Source: Paramyrothecium sp. XJ0827
Taxonomy: Eukaryota; Ascomycota; Sordariomycetes; Hypocreales; Stachybotryaceae
Length of the DNA: 64,000 nucleotides
Assembly (NCBI GenBank): GCA_020881915.1
Contig: JAJFPB010000002.1
Coordinates: 4,847,001-4,911,000, forward strand
Direction: 5' to 3'
Notes under the pieces: model-generated
The model's input: the letters and a program-made list of their open reading frames with translations, nothing else
Database searches by the model: none
What the model was told of the DNA's origin: nothing
In this document: in pieces, positions 1 to 12,813 of the stretch
Layout: every line of letters begins with the position of its first letter
Numbering within the stretch: the first letter of the stretch is position 1
Made by a program: the position numbers and the translations under genes

Positions 1-3000
1 TTGGAGAGTGTGAGGTCCGGCTTCGGCGCACGCATCATGTTGCCTCCAGTGAGCCAGGCCAGGTTTACGACGGTGTTTGTGATCTTGCGAAGACGATCCA
101 TGTCCTGTGGGGAAACAGTGGCAAGGAACTCGCGCTCAAGCTCCAGGAGAGAGATGCAGATGGTATCCTTGGAGAGCTGGAAGGCATCGGTTTCGTGCAG
201 AGACAAGATAGTAACCTTGGTGCCAGCAACATTCTGCAGGTGAGCGCTGAGGGTGCTTGCAAAGGCATCGACGGTACTCGAATTGTTGGGTTTCTGTTCG
301 AATCAGCACTTGACGCGGAAAATGGAAGGAATAATGTTGAGAAAGACACTTACCACGATGAGCGTCGTTTTATCGTTCAACTGACCAAGGTTCTGTGAAG
401 GCACCGCAAGCAGAATTTCTTGTGGCAGTTCAAGGGTCATGAAACCGGCAGCGTCTAGGTGGGAAATTGCTTCCTTCGACTTGCGGGTGACCAGGATACC
501 TTGTTTCGTCAGGAGCTGGAGAACTTGATCGGCCGACTGGCTCCAGATCTTGTTCGACATGGAGCGCTAAGGTTCATGCATTAGTTTCAAATCGAATGAA
601 TGGAGTAGGCGCAGTTGCCGAACACTAACCTGTGGAATGAGGACAACGTCGAACTGGTCGTCCTTTGCCGACTCATCTTGAATCAAAACCTTTCCATCCT
701 CATCAAGCTGCCCCGCATTCCATGAGCGGCATCGTGGGAACGCAGTATCTTTGTTCAAGAGTGTCAGGAACTGCTTAGCGGTGCAGTCACATCCGCTGGT
801 AAGTTCCAGAACACGCATCCGAGGAGTTTTGTGGCCGGCCAGGTCTAGAATTGCGCCCAGTACAACCTGGGTCGGATTGTCGCTCATGTCCGGCGAGAGC
901 TTATCAGCAAAATTGTTGACAAACTCCCGCAGCTGACCCTCAGCACCTTGGTGCAGTCTGAGGATGTCGGGCTTCCACTGGACCCGAAGAGTCGGGTGTC
1001 GTTCGAGGAAAGGATTGGAGCTAGCTTCAGGCTTGGCCTTTCCGGTGTATAAAGATAGGCGGAGGTCTTGGATGTCGATGAGCGGCGTTCCATTTGGCTG
1101 TCGCAGAGTGCAGTCAACCCTGCGTGTGGAGAATCCCGTCTTTTCAACGCGGGAATGAATCTCGAAATTGTCGTTCTCCAAGCCTGAAGTCTCTCGGCTT
1201 GGTACTTGAATGGAACACTGTGAGATGAAGACAGGGACAAAAGCTCGTAGCGTGTTGATGGCGCCTGCAGTGCCTCCCATGATTGCCGCCTGGAAGCACG
1301 CGTCCAAGGTGATGGGGTGCAGGGCGTAAAAGGTTCCTGCGGATGGCGCGGAAGGCGGCTCGAAACGCGTGGTCGCAATGGAATCGGTGCGTACACGCCT
1401 GCCATCAGTCCGGAGGCTGGTGAGCGACTTGAAGTGAGGTCCGAAGTCGAGGCCCTCCTCTCGGGCCTTGTCATACCAGCGGCCCATGGACCACTTCTCA
1501 TAGCCCTGGGTGTTGGCTGTATGGACGGTCCCTTCAGACGACTTCATAGGCGCTGTCTTTGCTACACGAATGCTGCCTGTGCAGTGCAGCGTTGTCTGAC
1601 CAGCCTGCCATGACGAAATTGCAAAGTCGTGCCAGTAGGCCGAGGAGTTTGCGGTTGAGATTTTGCGCTTGGACATGGTAGTGTGCAGCTCTGTTTTCTG
1701 TGCCTCTGCGTCGGCGTCTTCGTGAACAACAAGGGGCGAACTGATGTTTATGTTTTGACACTCGAATGAGATTGCTTGCCCTCCGGCAAGTCCCGTCTTG
1801 AGATCTTGTGCCTGTGTGATAGCCTCGATGGCCAGTGCAACGTAGGCAGCACCAGGCAGAACCACTGTTCCCTCTAGCTTGTGGTCTTTCAGCCAGGGCA
1901 TCTCAGACAATCGCAGGATGTTGCGCCAGTTCCAGTCAATGCCATTCTCTACCACCCTTTGAGTGCCTAGCAGCTCATGTCGCACATGCTTTCTGTTGCG
2001 AGTGTCGATACTAGCGCGAGGCTCACTCCAAAGCATGCCCTTCGAGTAATCCCAGGGATAGGGAGGTAGATCCGGTGACGGTCCTGCGAGAGACTGGGGC
2101 AAATTGTTGACCGCTGTCCAGTTCAAGGCGTGCCCATGAGTGAACAGAGTTCCCGCAGTCTTCTTCAAAGCGAGACTCGCGTCCTCCTTTCGAACCAAAG
2201 TAGCCGTGTATGGGACGGTGCTTTGATCCAGCTTGAGGCTGCTTCGAATCTGCTGGATTGGGCCCTTAAGCGCAGCATGTGGCCCCAACTCAATCAAATG
2301 GTACTTGGCGCTTGCTAGGAGGTTCTTAACCGTGGAGCTGAACTGAACAGGATGTTCCAGGTTCTGTCGGAAATAAGTTGCCATATTCGTGAACTCGTTC
2401 ACCTCGCCAACATCCTCAGGGGTGAGGCCAACGGAGGAGAACATCTTAATGTCCACTGATGCACCGACAGTGCCCCTGAAGTAAGGTGCAACCAGCTGCT
2501 CATACAAGTCGCCAACTTGGACCATCATGTGTGAGTGATAGGCACGCCCACCAGTCTCCAGCTTTCGGGCAAATTTGCCAGTGCTCTGCAACTCGTCAAG
2601 AAGTGCTTGGATATCACTCTGTGATCCACTGAGGGTGACGCTTTCGGGTGAGTTGACGCAGCCAACGCGCACCTCACGCAAGCCTTTTTCTTCGATCATG
2701 GCGTTCGCAGCCTGCAGTGAAAGCCCTGCGGCCATCATGGAACCGCGAGACTTGAGCTGATTGACAGCGTAGCCTCGGAAGTAAGCTGCCAGAATAGCTT
2801 GTGTGCCAGTCAACAGGCCAGCAGCGTATGCAGCGGCAATCTCTCCAGAAGAGTGGCCAACAGTGGCTGACGGGGTCACGCCCCAGCCGCGCAGCATGTC
2901 AACCAGTGCAATTTGGACTGCGGTGCAAAGTGGCTGACTGCGAGTGACGTGGTTCACTTGGCTCGTAGCAGAGGGTTCGAGGATTGTCTCTTCTAGCGTC

Positions 3001-5181
3001 CATTCCGGAGCGTGCTCCAAGGGCAAGGCCCGGAGAATCTCATCAAGCTCGCGGATACGAGCGAGGAACACCGGGCTTTGGTTGAGCAATTCCTTCGCCA
3101 TGCCAGCATACTGTGCACCCTGTCCTGTGAAGACGAATGCGAATGGCAAAGAGAGAGCGCTCTGCGCGACTTTATCGGAGCCGGCTGTGTCAATGACGGT
3201 CGACTTTGGACTAGGGTTTACAAGAAGGTAGTCTCGGAATTGGAGCCTCGAGTCCTGCTTGCCACAAACATTGGACAGCTTCTCAACTGTGTCCGTGTCG
3301 GATCGGCTGACAAAATCGGAGATCTGCTGGCGCCTAGTCTTCAATGACCAGGTCGACCCAGCAGAGAAAGGAAGGACGAGCAGCTGGTCCTTGTGAACCG
3401 GTCCTAGCTCTATGCTGGATGCGTTTGGCGACTGTGGCAGCCTATCCAAATAGCTGTCAAGCGACTCAAGAATCACATGGCCATTGGCGCCTCCGTAGCC
3501 AAACGAGTTGACACTTGCTCGGCGAAGCGCTCTGGGCCACCTTTCGACAGCATTGAGCACCTTCATGTTGCGCTCCTCAAGTTTCACTTCAAAATGAGGG
3601 TCAGAATATTGATAATCTTCCAGGACGGATGTATTTGGGTGTCAGCCTTACGTTTGGGGTTCAGATTCTTGACGCCGTAGGTGGGCGGAATCGCATCGTG
3701 CTCGAACGCAAGAGCCACCTTCATAATGGAGGTGAGGCCGCTCGCAGCTTCAGCATGACCCAAATTCGTTTTGACCTTGCAATTAAGTCAATACCACATT
3801 AATAGCAGCACTAGGAGCCTAACTCACGGATCCGATCATTAAGGGGGTGCCCTGGCGTGCCGCGAAGCAACTAGCGATACCATCAACTTCGATAGGATCA
3901 CCAACGGGTGTGCCAGTGCCATGGCACTCAATGTAGTCAGTATCCGCAAAGCTGAGGCCAGCATTTTGATAAGCCTTTCTGATCACGGCTGCTTGGTGAG
4001 TCGCGCTTGGCAGAGTGATGCCCGGAGTCTTTCCGTTGCTATTCACGGATGATCAGTTCAAAGCCCATTCCGTGATAATGTGCAGGGATCAGATTAAACT
4101 CACGCATTAATAGCGGTTCCACGAATGACGGCTCGGATCTTCTGGCCTTTCTGCATAGCTGACGAGAGACGCTTAATGTAAATGGCATTAATGGCTTCAG
4201 CACGAGCATAGCCATCCGCTGAGGTATCAAATGTGTGGCAGGCGGAGGTTGGTGATAGGAAGCCGCCCTTCATTGTGCCGATATGCTGCTCTGGTGACAT
4301 GATTAGATTCACACCAGCAACGATAGCCCCATCGCAATCGCCATTCTTGATAGCAGTCACTGCTTGATGCAAAGCGTAGATGGTGGATGAGCAAGCAGTA
4401 TCTAGGGTGAAACTGCCGCACATGTTAGAGAGTCTGACCTTGGATCACGTTGATCTTCAAAGCCTACCTTGGGCCATGCAAGTTAAAAACATGGCTGATG
4501 CGGTTCGACATGATGGAAGTACCACCTCCTGTGGCAGCATATCGATGCACATAGTCAGTATCTTTGGACTGCATTGCTGCATGGTCCACTGTGAAGTTTC
4601 CAACGTAGACTGCTGTGTTGGAGCCTGAAATCTCCTCCATGGAGACACCGGCATTCTCAAAGCACTCAAAAACAACTTCAAGTAGCTTTCTTTGTTGAGG
4701 ATCCATATATGTGGCCTCAAGATTGTTGATCCCGAAGAAGTCATTGTCGAATTGTCGTACGTCTTCTTTCAAGAAATAGCCACCACTGACGTTGATGGCA
4801 CCGGCTCGTTTCCCATCAGGATGATAGAAGCCATTAATATTGAACCGCTCTGTCGGGACCGATGATTGTGCGGACTGTTTGTTCGAGAGGAGATCCCAAA
4901 GATCTGAAGGCGACGAAATTCCGCCCGGCAAGTGGCATGCTGGAAGAAAGCCCAAGTTAGTAATGGACCTTCTTTCCATCCTCTGGTAGAGATTGGAACT
5001 ACTCACCCATTCCAACAATGCAGATTGCATTGTCATCGGTAGAGGTTGACCCTGTTGGGTCACTGCTACCCTCAAACTCCTTGACAGAAAATCTTTCTGA
5101 AACCACGATGCCACCTTTGATGTGATCACGGAGCAAATCATGCTCCGGTTCAACAACAAGAACTGGTTCAAAAGTTGCCAT
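1..5181 (-). CDS. Highly reducing type I polyketide synthase, 5' part (gene runs off the left edge)
   Basis: Iterative PKS of the cluster. It builds a reduced polyketide chain from malonyl-CoA in the cytosol. Exons read 5181-5007, 4939-4468, 4412-4104, 4038-3828, 3775-3652, 3586-630, 566-354 and 293-1, all in frame, giving about 1584 residues. KS has DTACSS with the active Cys near residue 223, HGTGTPVGD and the [12 protein letters not shown] motif. AT has GHSSGE with Ser near 676. DH has H near 999 in the HxxxGxxxxP motif and D near 1192 in [10 protein letters not shown]. The methyltransferase region (about 1290-1416) is short and degenerate. The last residues seen ([15 protein letters not shown]) belong to the stretch before ER in HR-PKSs, so ER, KR and ACP should lie to the left. 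It is divergent from the SDR at 5840. Start ATG at 5181 gives a short linker before KS. Family call is certain. The salicylaldehyde-type product is inferred from neighbours. Confidence 0.95.
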
Positions 5182-5839
5182 GGCGAGTTTTGTGTGGATG
5201 AGTGTGGTTGATTGAGTTGATGTCTATTGAGGATCTTGAGAAGAGAACATCTATAAGCGTGAATCGTTGAAGTCTAGGTTGAAAGAAATGCTGCTCTAGT
5301 GATGTTCAGGTCTTGGGAGGCCTTGTCCATAACCATGCTTTCAAGAGCCCGAAGCTATTAAGTAAAGGAAGCAGTCGTTCCTATCAATCGGTTCAGTGAG
5401 GCAATTGCATGAGGCTTGCTATCTCCATGTTTCACTATCAACACCGACAACCAGGATCAGAGTAATGCGGTGGTAAGGATTCGTAAGGCTGATCACCCCA
5501 ATGCAGGGCCTTGTGCATGCGGTTGCGGTACAACTTGTCAGTAACGATACTTGGAGCTTGTGAAGACATGGGATAAAACGTTTAAGTGCATGTCATCATC
5601 ATGCGTTGTGATTATCATGCAGATTTGAGGCAGTTAACTCCAAGATGGCTGGTTCAACTGTCATTTCCGTATCCAGCCGCATCCGGCAAAGTAGTGGCAT
5701 TGCCTCTCTCTCCCCCAACTCACCGACTATATCTTCAGCTAATGGCGACACTGTGGTCTAGACTAAACCCACTGAGGTAGGCAAGCGAACAAGAAGAAAT
5801 CGTCAGCTTGGCTTACTCCAACACGCTCCCTGTTACGCA
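5182..5839. promoter_or_regulatory. Divergent promoter between the PKS and the first SDR
   Basis: A gene-free 658-base stretch between two divergent starts. On the + side a TATATC element lies at 5728-5733, about 110 bases before the SDR start. On the - side a TTATAG-like element lies near 5251-5256, about 70 bases before the PKS start. The arrangement suggests co-regulation of the two genes. No transcription-factor site was identified with confidence. Confidence 0.5.
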
Positions 5840-6898
5840 ATGGACATCACTGGATACGCACTTGTCATCGGCGGGGGTGAGTCACAATCTTGGGATGCGC
5901 CCTTGGCAGAAACGAGCATCCTCATCCGCCAAAATGCTGACATGGAGATAGGCAGCGGGATCGGTAGAGCATGTGCCGTACTCCTGGCTAGGGAGGGCGC
6001 AGCTGGGATGCTTATCGCTGACTTGAATGCCGAGTCAGCAGCCCAAGCTGTGATCGAGTGTTCAGCTGTTAGCACGGCGGCAGGGTTCCGTGCAGAGGTC
6101 GTCCCCATCGATGTGACAAACGAAGAGACCATCAATCAAGCGACTGAGCATATGCTGGGTCTCTTTGGCAGGATCGATTACTGCATCAACTGTGCTGGGG
6201 TAGGCAAAGCCAAGAATCGGGTCGGGAACCATTGCTCACAGGGATGGACAGATCGGTGTTACCAAGCCCGGGGAGATTTCCGATGCAGATTTCTCCGAAT
6301 TCAGCCGTTTCCTCAAGATTCACGTCGAGGGCACCTTTCTCGTCACACGGCGCGTCTCCGCTATCATGAAAACACAGGATCCCCAGACGAATGGGCTGGA
6401 ATCTCACGGACGTGGGGCAAGCCGGGGTGCTATCGTCATCCTCGGTTCTGCAAGCTCATTTGTGGCCAGCCCCAGTATGGTACAGTACACAACAGCAAAG
6501 CATGCAGTGTTGGGATTAGCTAAGAATGCCGGTAAGTTATCCGAGAAGGCTTGGGTGATCTGTGCCGCATGTCCCTGGTTTACGGATGACCCTGCATGAC
6601 CTGTTTAACTATAAGTGGGGATTTGCTGACCTGGCATGCAGCACTCGACAATGCAGCCCACGGCATCCGAGTCAATTGCGTCTGTCCATCCTGGGTAGAC
6701 ACTCCGATGATTCAACAGGCTAGAGATGGTGGCATGGACATTGATGGCTACGTGAAGGCCATGGTTCCACTCGGACGCATGGCGGTCCCAGATGAGGTTG
6801 CAGATGTGGTGGCGTTTCTCTGCAGCCCCAGGTCGAGTTACATTACGGGATGCGGGCTGATTGTTGATGGGGGGACAACCCTCAGCTGCCATGTGTGA
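5840..6898 (+). CDS. Classical short-chain dehydrogenase/reductase
   Basis: NAD(P)-dependent SDR, 273 aa, from exons 5840-5876, 5952-6199, 6251... (acceptor CAG just before ATCGGTGTT at 6252)-6531 and 6642-6898. The Rossmann glycine motif GGGSGIGRA lies at about residues 11-19 and is split by the first intron. NCAG follows at about 95, the catalytic pair is YTTAK with a serine-rich GSASSF segment before it, and the tail IVDGG is typical of 3-oxoacyl-ACP-reductase-like SDRs. It is divergent from the PKS and co-directional with the cupin at 7213. In salicylaldehyde-type clusters, equivalent SDRs act with the cupin on the PKS product. That role here is inference; the family call is firm. Confidence 0.9.
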
Positions 6899-7212
6899 TT
6901 GGGTCAGCTCTTGCCGACTATCTTACACAGTTTCGCATAATGCAGAATAGTTTAGAACCTAGTCAATTGATTACATGTTGCGTTGCGGACGTGTAATGGG
7001 CCTGGGGTGCCACATGCATTAACTCACCAAGTGAGGGGAAGAGGTGGTATTGTTAACCGATAAGAAAGGTGTTTCGCAAATGCTTCAGGGATCAACTTAA
7101 TGATAAAAGCAAGCCGACAACTGCCTCACAGTACGCCTATCTGACCACCGCAACACATTTCTACTCAATACTTCAAACGCTAGTAAACTACACACAATTC
7201 AATTCAGCAGCA

Positions 7213-7973
7213 ATGGCTACTTCACAACTCGAAGCAAAGCACCCCATTGTCGAGCAAGTCGTTGAGAAGCTTGCTGTTGAGCCCACGCCCGAGCCGGCCG
7301 CCGCAGAAGCTGTGAACCCAGCTTTGCTCGTCAGTGCTGGGTACATTTCTACTGAATGGCCAGCACCAGGCCTTCGTCGAAATGTCCGCCACATCACTGG
7401 CCACAATGCCGACGGCAAGGCAGTCTTCCTAAGCACTGACTGTGGTGACCACTTCCGCATGATGGGCAACCAGCAGGCACTGGCCAATATTATTTACTCG
7501 ACCAAGGAGACTCCGGTTGACCTCAACGGCGATGCTGATTTGAAGTACGCCAAGGAGAATGAAGTATGTGTTCTTATAAAATTTTACCCTTAGCATCGTT
7601 TTCTTTACATTTCTAACCAAGCTGTCCTTTTTAGCCCCCACTGCACATCCACAATGGCACAGTCGTCCGCATGATTGACTTTGCCCCCAACGTCGAGTCG
7701 CCCATGCACCGTGCTGTCTCGCTCGACTACGGCATCGTTATTGAAGGCGAATTCAAGCTCATCCTTGATTCTGGCGAGGAGCGCATTATGCGCCAGGGAG
7801 ATGTTAGTGTCCAGCGTGCCACAGCTCACAGATGGCACAACATTACCGCCAACGGTACAGGACCTGGTCGCATGATGTGGGTTCTTCTTGATTGCAAGCC
7901 AGTCCTCCACGAAGGTGTGGCTCTGGAGGAGTACCTTGGCGATTTGACTCCCTATTATGAGAGCCGCTCATAA
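7213..7973 (+). CDS. Cupin-domain protein of salicylaldehyde-type clusters
   Basis: Small cupin, 229 aa, from exons 7213-7563 and 7635-7973. The conserved barrel is in exon 2: PMHRAVSLDYGIVIEGEF, then a DSGEERIMRQGDVSVQR segment and TAHRWHN. The histidines of MHR and HRWHN are the probable metal ligands. The N-terminal half carries an Ala/Pro/Glu-rich linker and an ITGHNADGKAVF segment typical of these fungal cupins. ATG 7213 was chosen because the longer frame from 7069 lacks an ATG. It lies 314 bases after the first SDR in the same direction. Homologues in flavoglaucin- and annullatin-type clusters are needed for forming the aromatic aldehyde or alcohol; the exact reaction here is inferred. 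Confidence 0.92.
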
Positions 7974-8788
7974 ATGTTTCACCTCGCAAGCTAGCGCAGT
8001 TTGAGCTGCAGAAGGCTTCTAGTTAGATAATAATAGGACCTTGCACCATTCTAGTGTACTCTTTTTCCAACTTGATACTATGTGTTCGTGGTTACTCTTG
8101 TAGACATATGACATTGTGTGAGTATAGACCAAGCTAGAGGTAAGAGGCTGTATGCAGGTCTATCTAAAGGCTAGCGAGGGAAATGTCCAGAATTCTTGGT
8201 TTTGATAAGAGATTGACCGTTGTTTGTGGTCATGGTGGTTCAACCTTCATGAGTCCTTGAATGATCTGTGAAATGCGATTTACATGAACTGTCTCTGTGC
8301 CGATGTCTAAAACCAATGCAACGACCAACCGATCTAATAATGATACCTCCATCGTGAACTTAATGATCCGAGATGAATAGGCCTGACCAACCCAACCCAG
8401 TGTGTGAGTCATGTTGGATCAATCCACAAACAATGAATTCCCATCGTGATTGGCTGGAAAGTATGTCGTTCCCACTGTGAAATTGCTTATCATAGGTGCT
8501 GGGTGGGTGTTTTGCCCATTCTTTTAAGAATCACTGATTCAACTTGTGCAGATAGAAATTATAAGTGCGGTATAAGTCTAGTTCGTAACTTATTGGGCTA
8601 AATAGCGCATGCTTCCTTACAGAGAACGGATGACCGGGGTAACTTTCTGGGCTACTAACAAGCACTTCCCCAACGGACATGGCAACAGAGCTGCTGTTTC
8701 TTAGACATCTTTCTTCGTTTGTGCCACATGTACAAGCCTTAGTTTCTCAAGGTTGAATTCCCGACGAAAGATGAAATCCTGGACCTAG
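7974..8788. other. Convergent intergenic stretch, no gene seen
   Basis: About 815 bases between the 3' ends of the cupin (+) and the AYR1-like SDR (-). Only short, non-conserved frames are present. It probably holds both 3' UTRs. Confidence 0.6.
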
Positions 8789-10090
8789 TCAGTTTTCTGG
8801 AGATGTATCAAGTGGCCTCATGGAACAGGCCGTCGCAAGAGGATAGGTTTTAAATACCCAGAATGTGCGCCACGCGAACATGTCGAAGAAGCGTATTACA
8901 GATGTGGCAGAGCCGTACCAAAACCACGCGTTGGGGGAAGCCCTCAGGCTCTCTGCAACTACATTCTTGGCATACACAAATCGATCCGTTGTTTCTAAAT
9001 GGTAATGCCTTAGTACCTCCTCTAAGCTTGCAAATTGATATGTGAATCTTACTTGGAGTTCTCTGGACGTGCTTTTTGAATTCGGGCCCTAAAGGGGCGT
9101 AGTAGGATCCTTGATCTCTGTCAGTATCTCACAACATTTTTCATGGCATGTGACAGACCTTCAGGAAGCTGTCGGTGGGTGTCGTTCTTGAGAATATTGG
9201 TCCCCACCTCTCCACTGATTACCTAGTCAGGATGTCAGTTGTTGAAGCGCATTTTTCCATGATGGTGGCACTTACAGTAATGACGCGAACGCTACAAAGT
9301 CGAGTGGGATAAGTTTCAATTGCCTGTGTACCGGAGTGAACTGTGCAATGCTTACCCGAATGGCCACATTTCCAGTCGTAAAGTATTGGACCAGTGATGG
9401 AGTGCAGCCTTTGATGCGTTGTAGGATGCTTTGTGATGGTTAGCGACGTGAAGTAACAGAATCACATGCAAGATGTCAACAATACCTCCGTACATGTACG
9501 GAACAACTCCTCCAATTGACCCGATATTCACAACAGCACCGGCGGCTTTAATGAGCAGATCGTGGAAGTGATGGACCATCCGCATCGGACCAAACACATT
9601 GATATCGAACATTCGCTGGACAGAACGAACGTCTGTATCGATTGCCGTCATGGTGTAGCCTGGCATTACAGCATTTCAGCGTAGACCTTGACACTAACAT
9701 TTGCAAGCTCCTTACATATGCCACTACCACCAACTAGTTAGCACTGTTGAGAAGGTGGTGATAATGATACTTTCACTTACGCATTATTGACAAGAAAATC
9801 CAGCTTGCCATTTGTAACAACTTCAATCTTGTGCTTCAGGTCGAGGATAGATTGTTCGTCCGTGACATCGAGAGGGAACCAGGTGATACCGGCCTCATCA
9901 AGGTGCTCGCTGGGCTCTGCCGGGAGTACGGTAGCAATGGCATGCACGCCTTGGCGGGTGTACTCCTTGACAAGAGCTTCGCCGATACCACCTTTCCCGC
10001 ACCTGTAAACTTCAGTTGCAGGTCCTTGCCTTACTTCGTGGCCCAAATGACTTACCCTGTTACCAAAGCAAACTTGGCTTGTCCAGACAT
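8789..10090 (-). CDS. AYR1-like short-chain dehydrogenase with an 8-nt micro-exon
   Basis: SDR resembling 1-acyldihydroxyacetone-phosphate reductases, a family recruited in salicylaldehyde clusters to reduce polyketide carbonyls. Nine exons: 10090-10056, 10002-9781, 9723-9716, 9659-9486, 9428-9356, 9291-9276, 9222-9159, 9109-9053 and 8994-8789. Total coding length is 855 nt (284 aa), closing exactly in frame. Motifs: VTGCGKGGIGEAL at about 10-22, LVNNAG (formed only if the 8-nt exon is used), NIGSIGG, and the catalytic YNASK. The C-terminus ends in a hydrophobic, aromatic-rich segment as in AYR1 proteins, which often sit on membranes. All eight introns are 49-64 nt. It is divergent from the P450 at 10863. 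Confidence 0.88.
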
Positions 10091-10862
10091 TGTGGTAGCT
10101 TCTGTGACAATAATTACATCGGCCGGTGCTGTTGATCTCTAAGCCATCTTCGACCTCGCCCTTGATCTCATATGGGCGGAAGGCCTCTGGCGACACACAC
10201 TGGTGGTCCTGTGGGGCATTGCACAAGTGCCTACATTGACAACTTACTTGGGTTTCAGCCCTCCATTTCCGGATAGTCGAACCGTAATGGTGGGGAGGGC
10301 TAACTCGTCCTCCTGCGTTGGCGCCAATCTGCAACGTCAGATGGTCAGCGATTATCTTGCATGACATGGGTATTCGTCCAAGCTTACAGTGGCTTCTATG
10401 CTTACAACAACATTTATCGTGCAGCAAAAAAAAACAAAAAAACAATGCGCACACACTAAGCACCAGTCTATCACGAACTGTAGCCGAAGATGATTGAGGA
10501 ATCGTTTGTATTGGTACCTCATCTTGATGATTCTTATGTATCGGTACCAGCTTTTCTCGGTGAATGTGGTTCTGTGGAACCAGGAGGGTGTCACCGTACT
10601 GTGTCGTATTGCATTGCATTGCCCGTTGAATTTCGTCAGCACACACCCCGGCAAATGCAACCACGGGCATACTACGTAGACTCATGTCTTGTTGTAGGAA
10701 CCGAGTCAGTTAATGTGAGTTTTAAGAAAATGGTGGATAGTTTTGCCTGGAACAGCATCTCTTCAGCTTTTGTTCGACAATGACTGCCAACCACATTACA
10801 CTCTTATTGACTTGAGCAAATCGTACTAATCCTGCTGGCGCCAATTGCTACTACATCTTATC
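10091..10862. promoter_or_regulatory. Divergent promoter between AYR1-like SDR and P450
   Basis: A 772-base gene-free stretch between two divergent start codons, with an A-rich tract at about 10427-10445 (runs of A broken by single C). A long minus-strand reading frame from 10685 is open through it, but it has no recognisable protein and runs into the true SDR exon in a different reading of the 5' end, so I treat it as spurious. Confidence 0.5.
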
Positions 10863-12813
10863 ATGGCACTCACTACAATAATCAGGCCGTGGGGGGTCTT
10901 GAGCTTTGTTGCAGTCGCCGTGTTCCTCTGGCGTGTTGGTCGTGTTGGGCGACGACCTCGCAGTTTTCCCCCGGGCCCGCCAACCTTGCCTGTAATTGGA
11001 AATATTCACCAGATGCCTCAGCATCATGGGCACTTACAGTTTCAAAAATGGGCTGAGGAGTATGGCCCGGTGTACTCACTGATGCTGGGAACGAAGGTGA
11101 TGGTTGTGTTGTCATCTGACCATGCCGTCAAAGACTTGTTGGATCGACGGAGTGCCATATACTCGTCCAGACCCGAGTTTTACATGGGCCAACAAATTTT
11201 GAGCGGTGGTCTGAGGGTGTTGTTCATGGTGAGATTAGCCCTTGACTATATACCCGTCAATGTACTAATTTGCGTCAGGGCTACAACGAAACCTGGCGGA
11301 TGATACGCAAGCTTGCTCACACTCTTCTCAACGTACGCGTTGCTCGCACCTACGTTCCCTACCAGGATCTGGAGAACAAGGCAATGCTAGTAGGGCTTCT
11401 TGAGACCCCGGATGATTTCATCAACCACATCCGCCGCTACACGACCTCTTTGACGACGCAGATGACGTTTGGCTACCGAACTCCCACGAGCAAGGACTCA
11501 AACCTCCTTGAGATGTTTGATGTGAGTTCGTCAAACCGCTTCTAGAGCAACCGCTTACGCAGCAAAATTAGCTCTTTGAACAATTTTCCCATCTTAGTCT
11601 TTCTCCGGTAAGTAACCTTACGCTGACAGTTGCTACTGTGTGGTTTTCTGTCCCCAATCTGACATATTCTCACTATGTAGGGTGCTGCCATTCTCGATGT
11701 TTTCCCCCTTTTGAGGAGTTTGCCCGACTTTCTTCTTCCTGTAAGGGCAAAAGGGAAGGAATTGCACAAGAGAGAAAAAAAGCTTTTCCGGAAGCACCTG
11801 GACAATGCTCGACAACAGCTCAGCCAAGGTACTGCCAAGGTAAGGGCTTGTGAACCAAACTCAAGATCCTTGTGTTAATGATAATCACAGCCCTGCTGCT
11901 GCGTAGATCTGATACGACTACAAAAGAAAGAAGGCTTCTCCGATGACCTCGCATGCTATATGAGCGGCTCGCTACTCCAGGCAGGATCCGAAACCACATC
12001 TGCTGTTCTGATAGGCTTCTTTCAAGCTATGGTTATTTTCCAGGAAGTGGCTCGAAAAGCACAGGCAGAGATTGACCGTGTGTGTGGAGACCGAATTCCT
12101 GACCTGAACGATGTACCGGATCTTCCATACATACGCAGTTGCGTAAAGGAAAGCCTCCGATGGATGCCCACAGCGCCCTTAGGCGTCCCACATGCGGTGA
12201 CACGAGATGACCAATACAATGGCTTTCTAATTCCAAAAGATGCAGCGGTGATAATTAACGTCTGGTATGTCCATGTTGCAAGCCGCTGCTAGAACAAGAC
12301 CGCTAATCTGTTATGTCAAGGGCTATCCAAAATGATCTTAAAAGACACCCGGACCCGCGTCGTTTCAACCCCGACCGATGGAAAGACCACGAAGAGAACT
12401 CTGCAGATGCGGCGGTGAATCCAGATGTGACGAAGCGAGACCATTTCATCTTTGGTGCTGGTCGTCGAATTTGCCAAGGCATGCACATCGCCGACCGGTC
12501 CCTGTTTCTAGCTATTGCACGCACACTTTGGGCATTCGACTTCAAGAGAGCCGTAGACCCTCAGACGAAGCAGGAAATAGTCCCTGACATGGAGGACTTG
12601 GCGGATGGAATGTTCATTTGCCCAAACCCGTTCAAGGCCAATATTGTGCCAAGAAATGAAACCAAGGCCTCCCTCGTCAGAGAAGAGTGGAGTAAAATGA
12701 CGACAGTACTCGATGAGGATCTGCAGTGGAAAGAAGTTCCAGAGGGACTAATCTGGCGGGACTACGAGCCAATGGGAGACATCGAAGGGTCATATGAGTT
12801 TAAGGAATTTTGA
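10863..12813 (+). CDS. Cytochrome P450 monooxygenase (cluster P450)
   Basis: Membrane-anchored haem monooxygenase, 556 aa. Exons 10863-11228, 11279-11521, 11572-11607, 11681-11839, 11891-12264 and 12321-12813 close in frame. An N-terminal hydrophobic anchor is followed by the proline hinge FPPGPPTLPVIGN (about residues 38-50). The I-helix has AGSETTS, the K-helix ESLR, and the haem loop is FIFGAGRRICQG with the ligand Cys. It resembles the fungal CYP64-like group. The C-terminal tail after the haem domain is longer than usual and acidic. In related clusters the P450 hydroxylates the ring or side chain of the salicylaldehyde; the substrate here is inferred. Start at 10863 is the first ATG and precedes the anchor directly. 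Confidence 0.93.

Noticed and set aside
6200..6251. A frameshift in the first SDR after the NCAG motif
   Set aside because: The break is explained by an intron from GTAGGC at 6200 to the CAG ending at 6251, which restores the frame over the whole gene.
9777..10685. A 302-codon minus-strand frame upstream of the AYR1-like SDR
   Set aside because: Only its 3' part is real SDR exon. The rest reads through the SDR's first intron and the promoter, with no homologous content. The true start is ATG 10090 followed by a GTAAGT intron.
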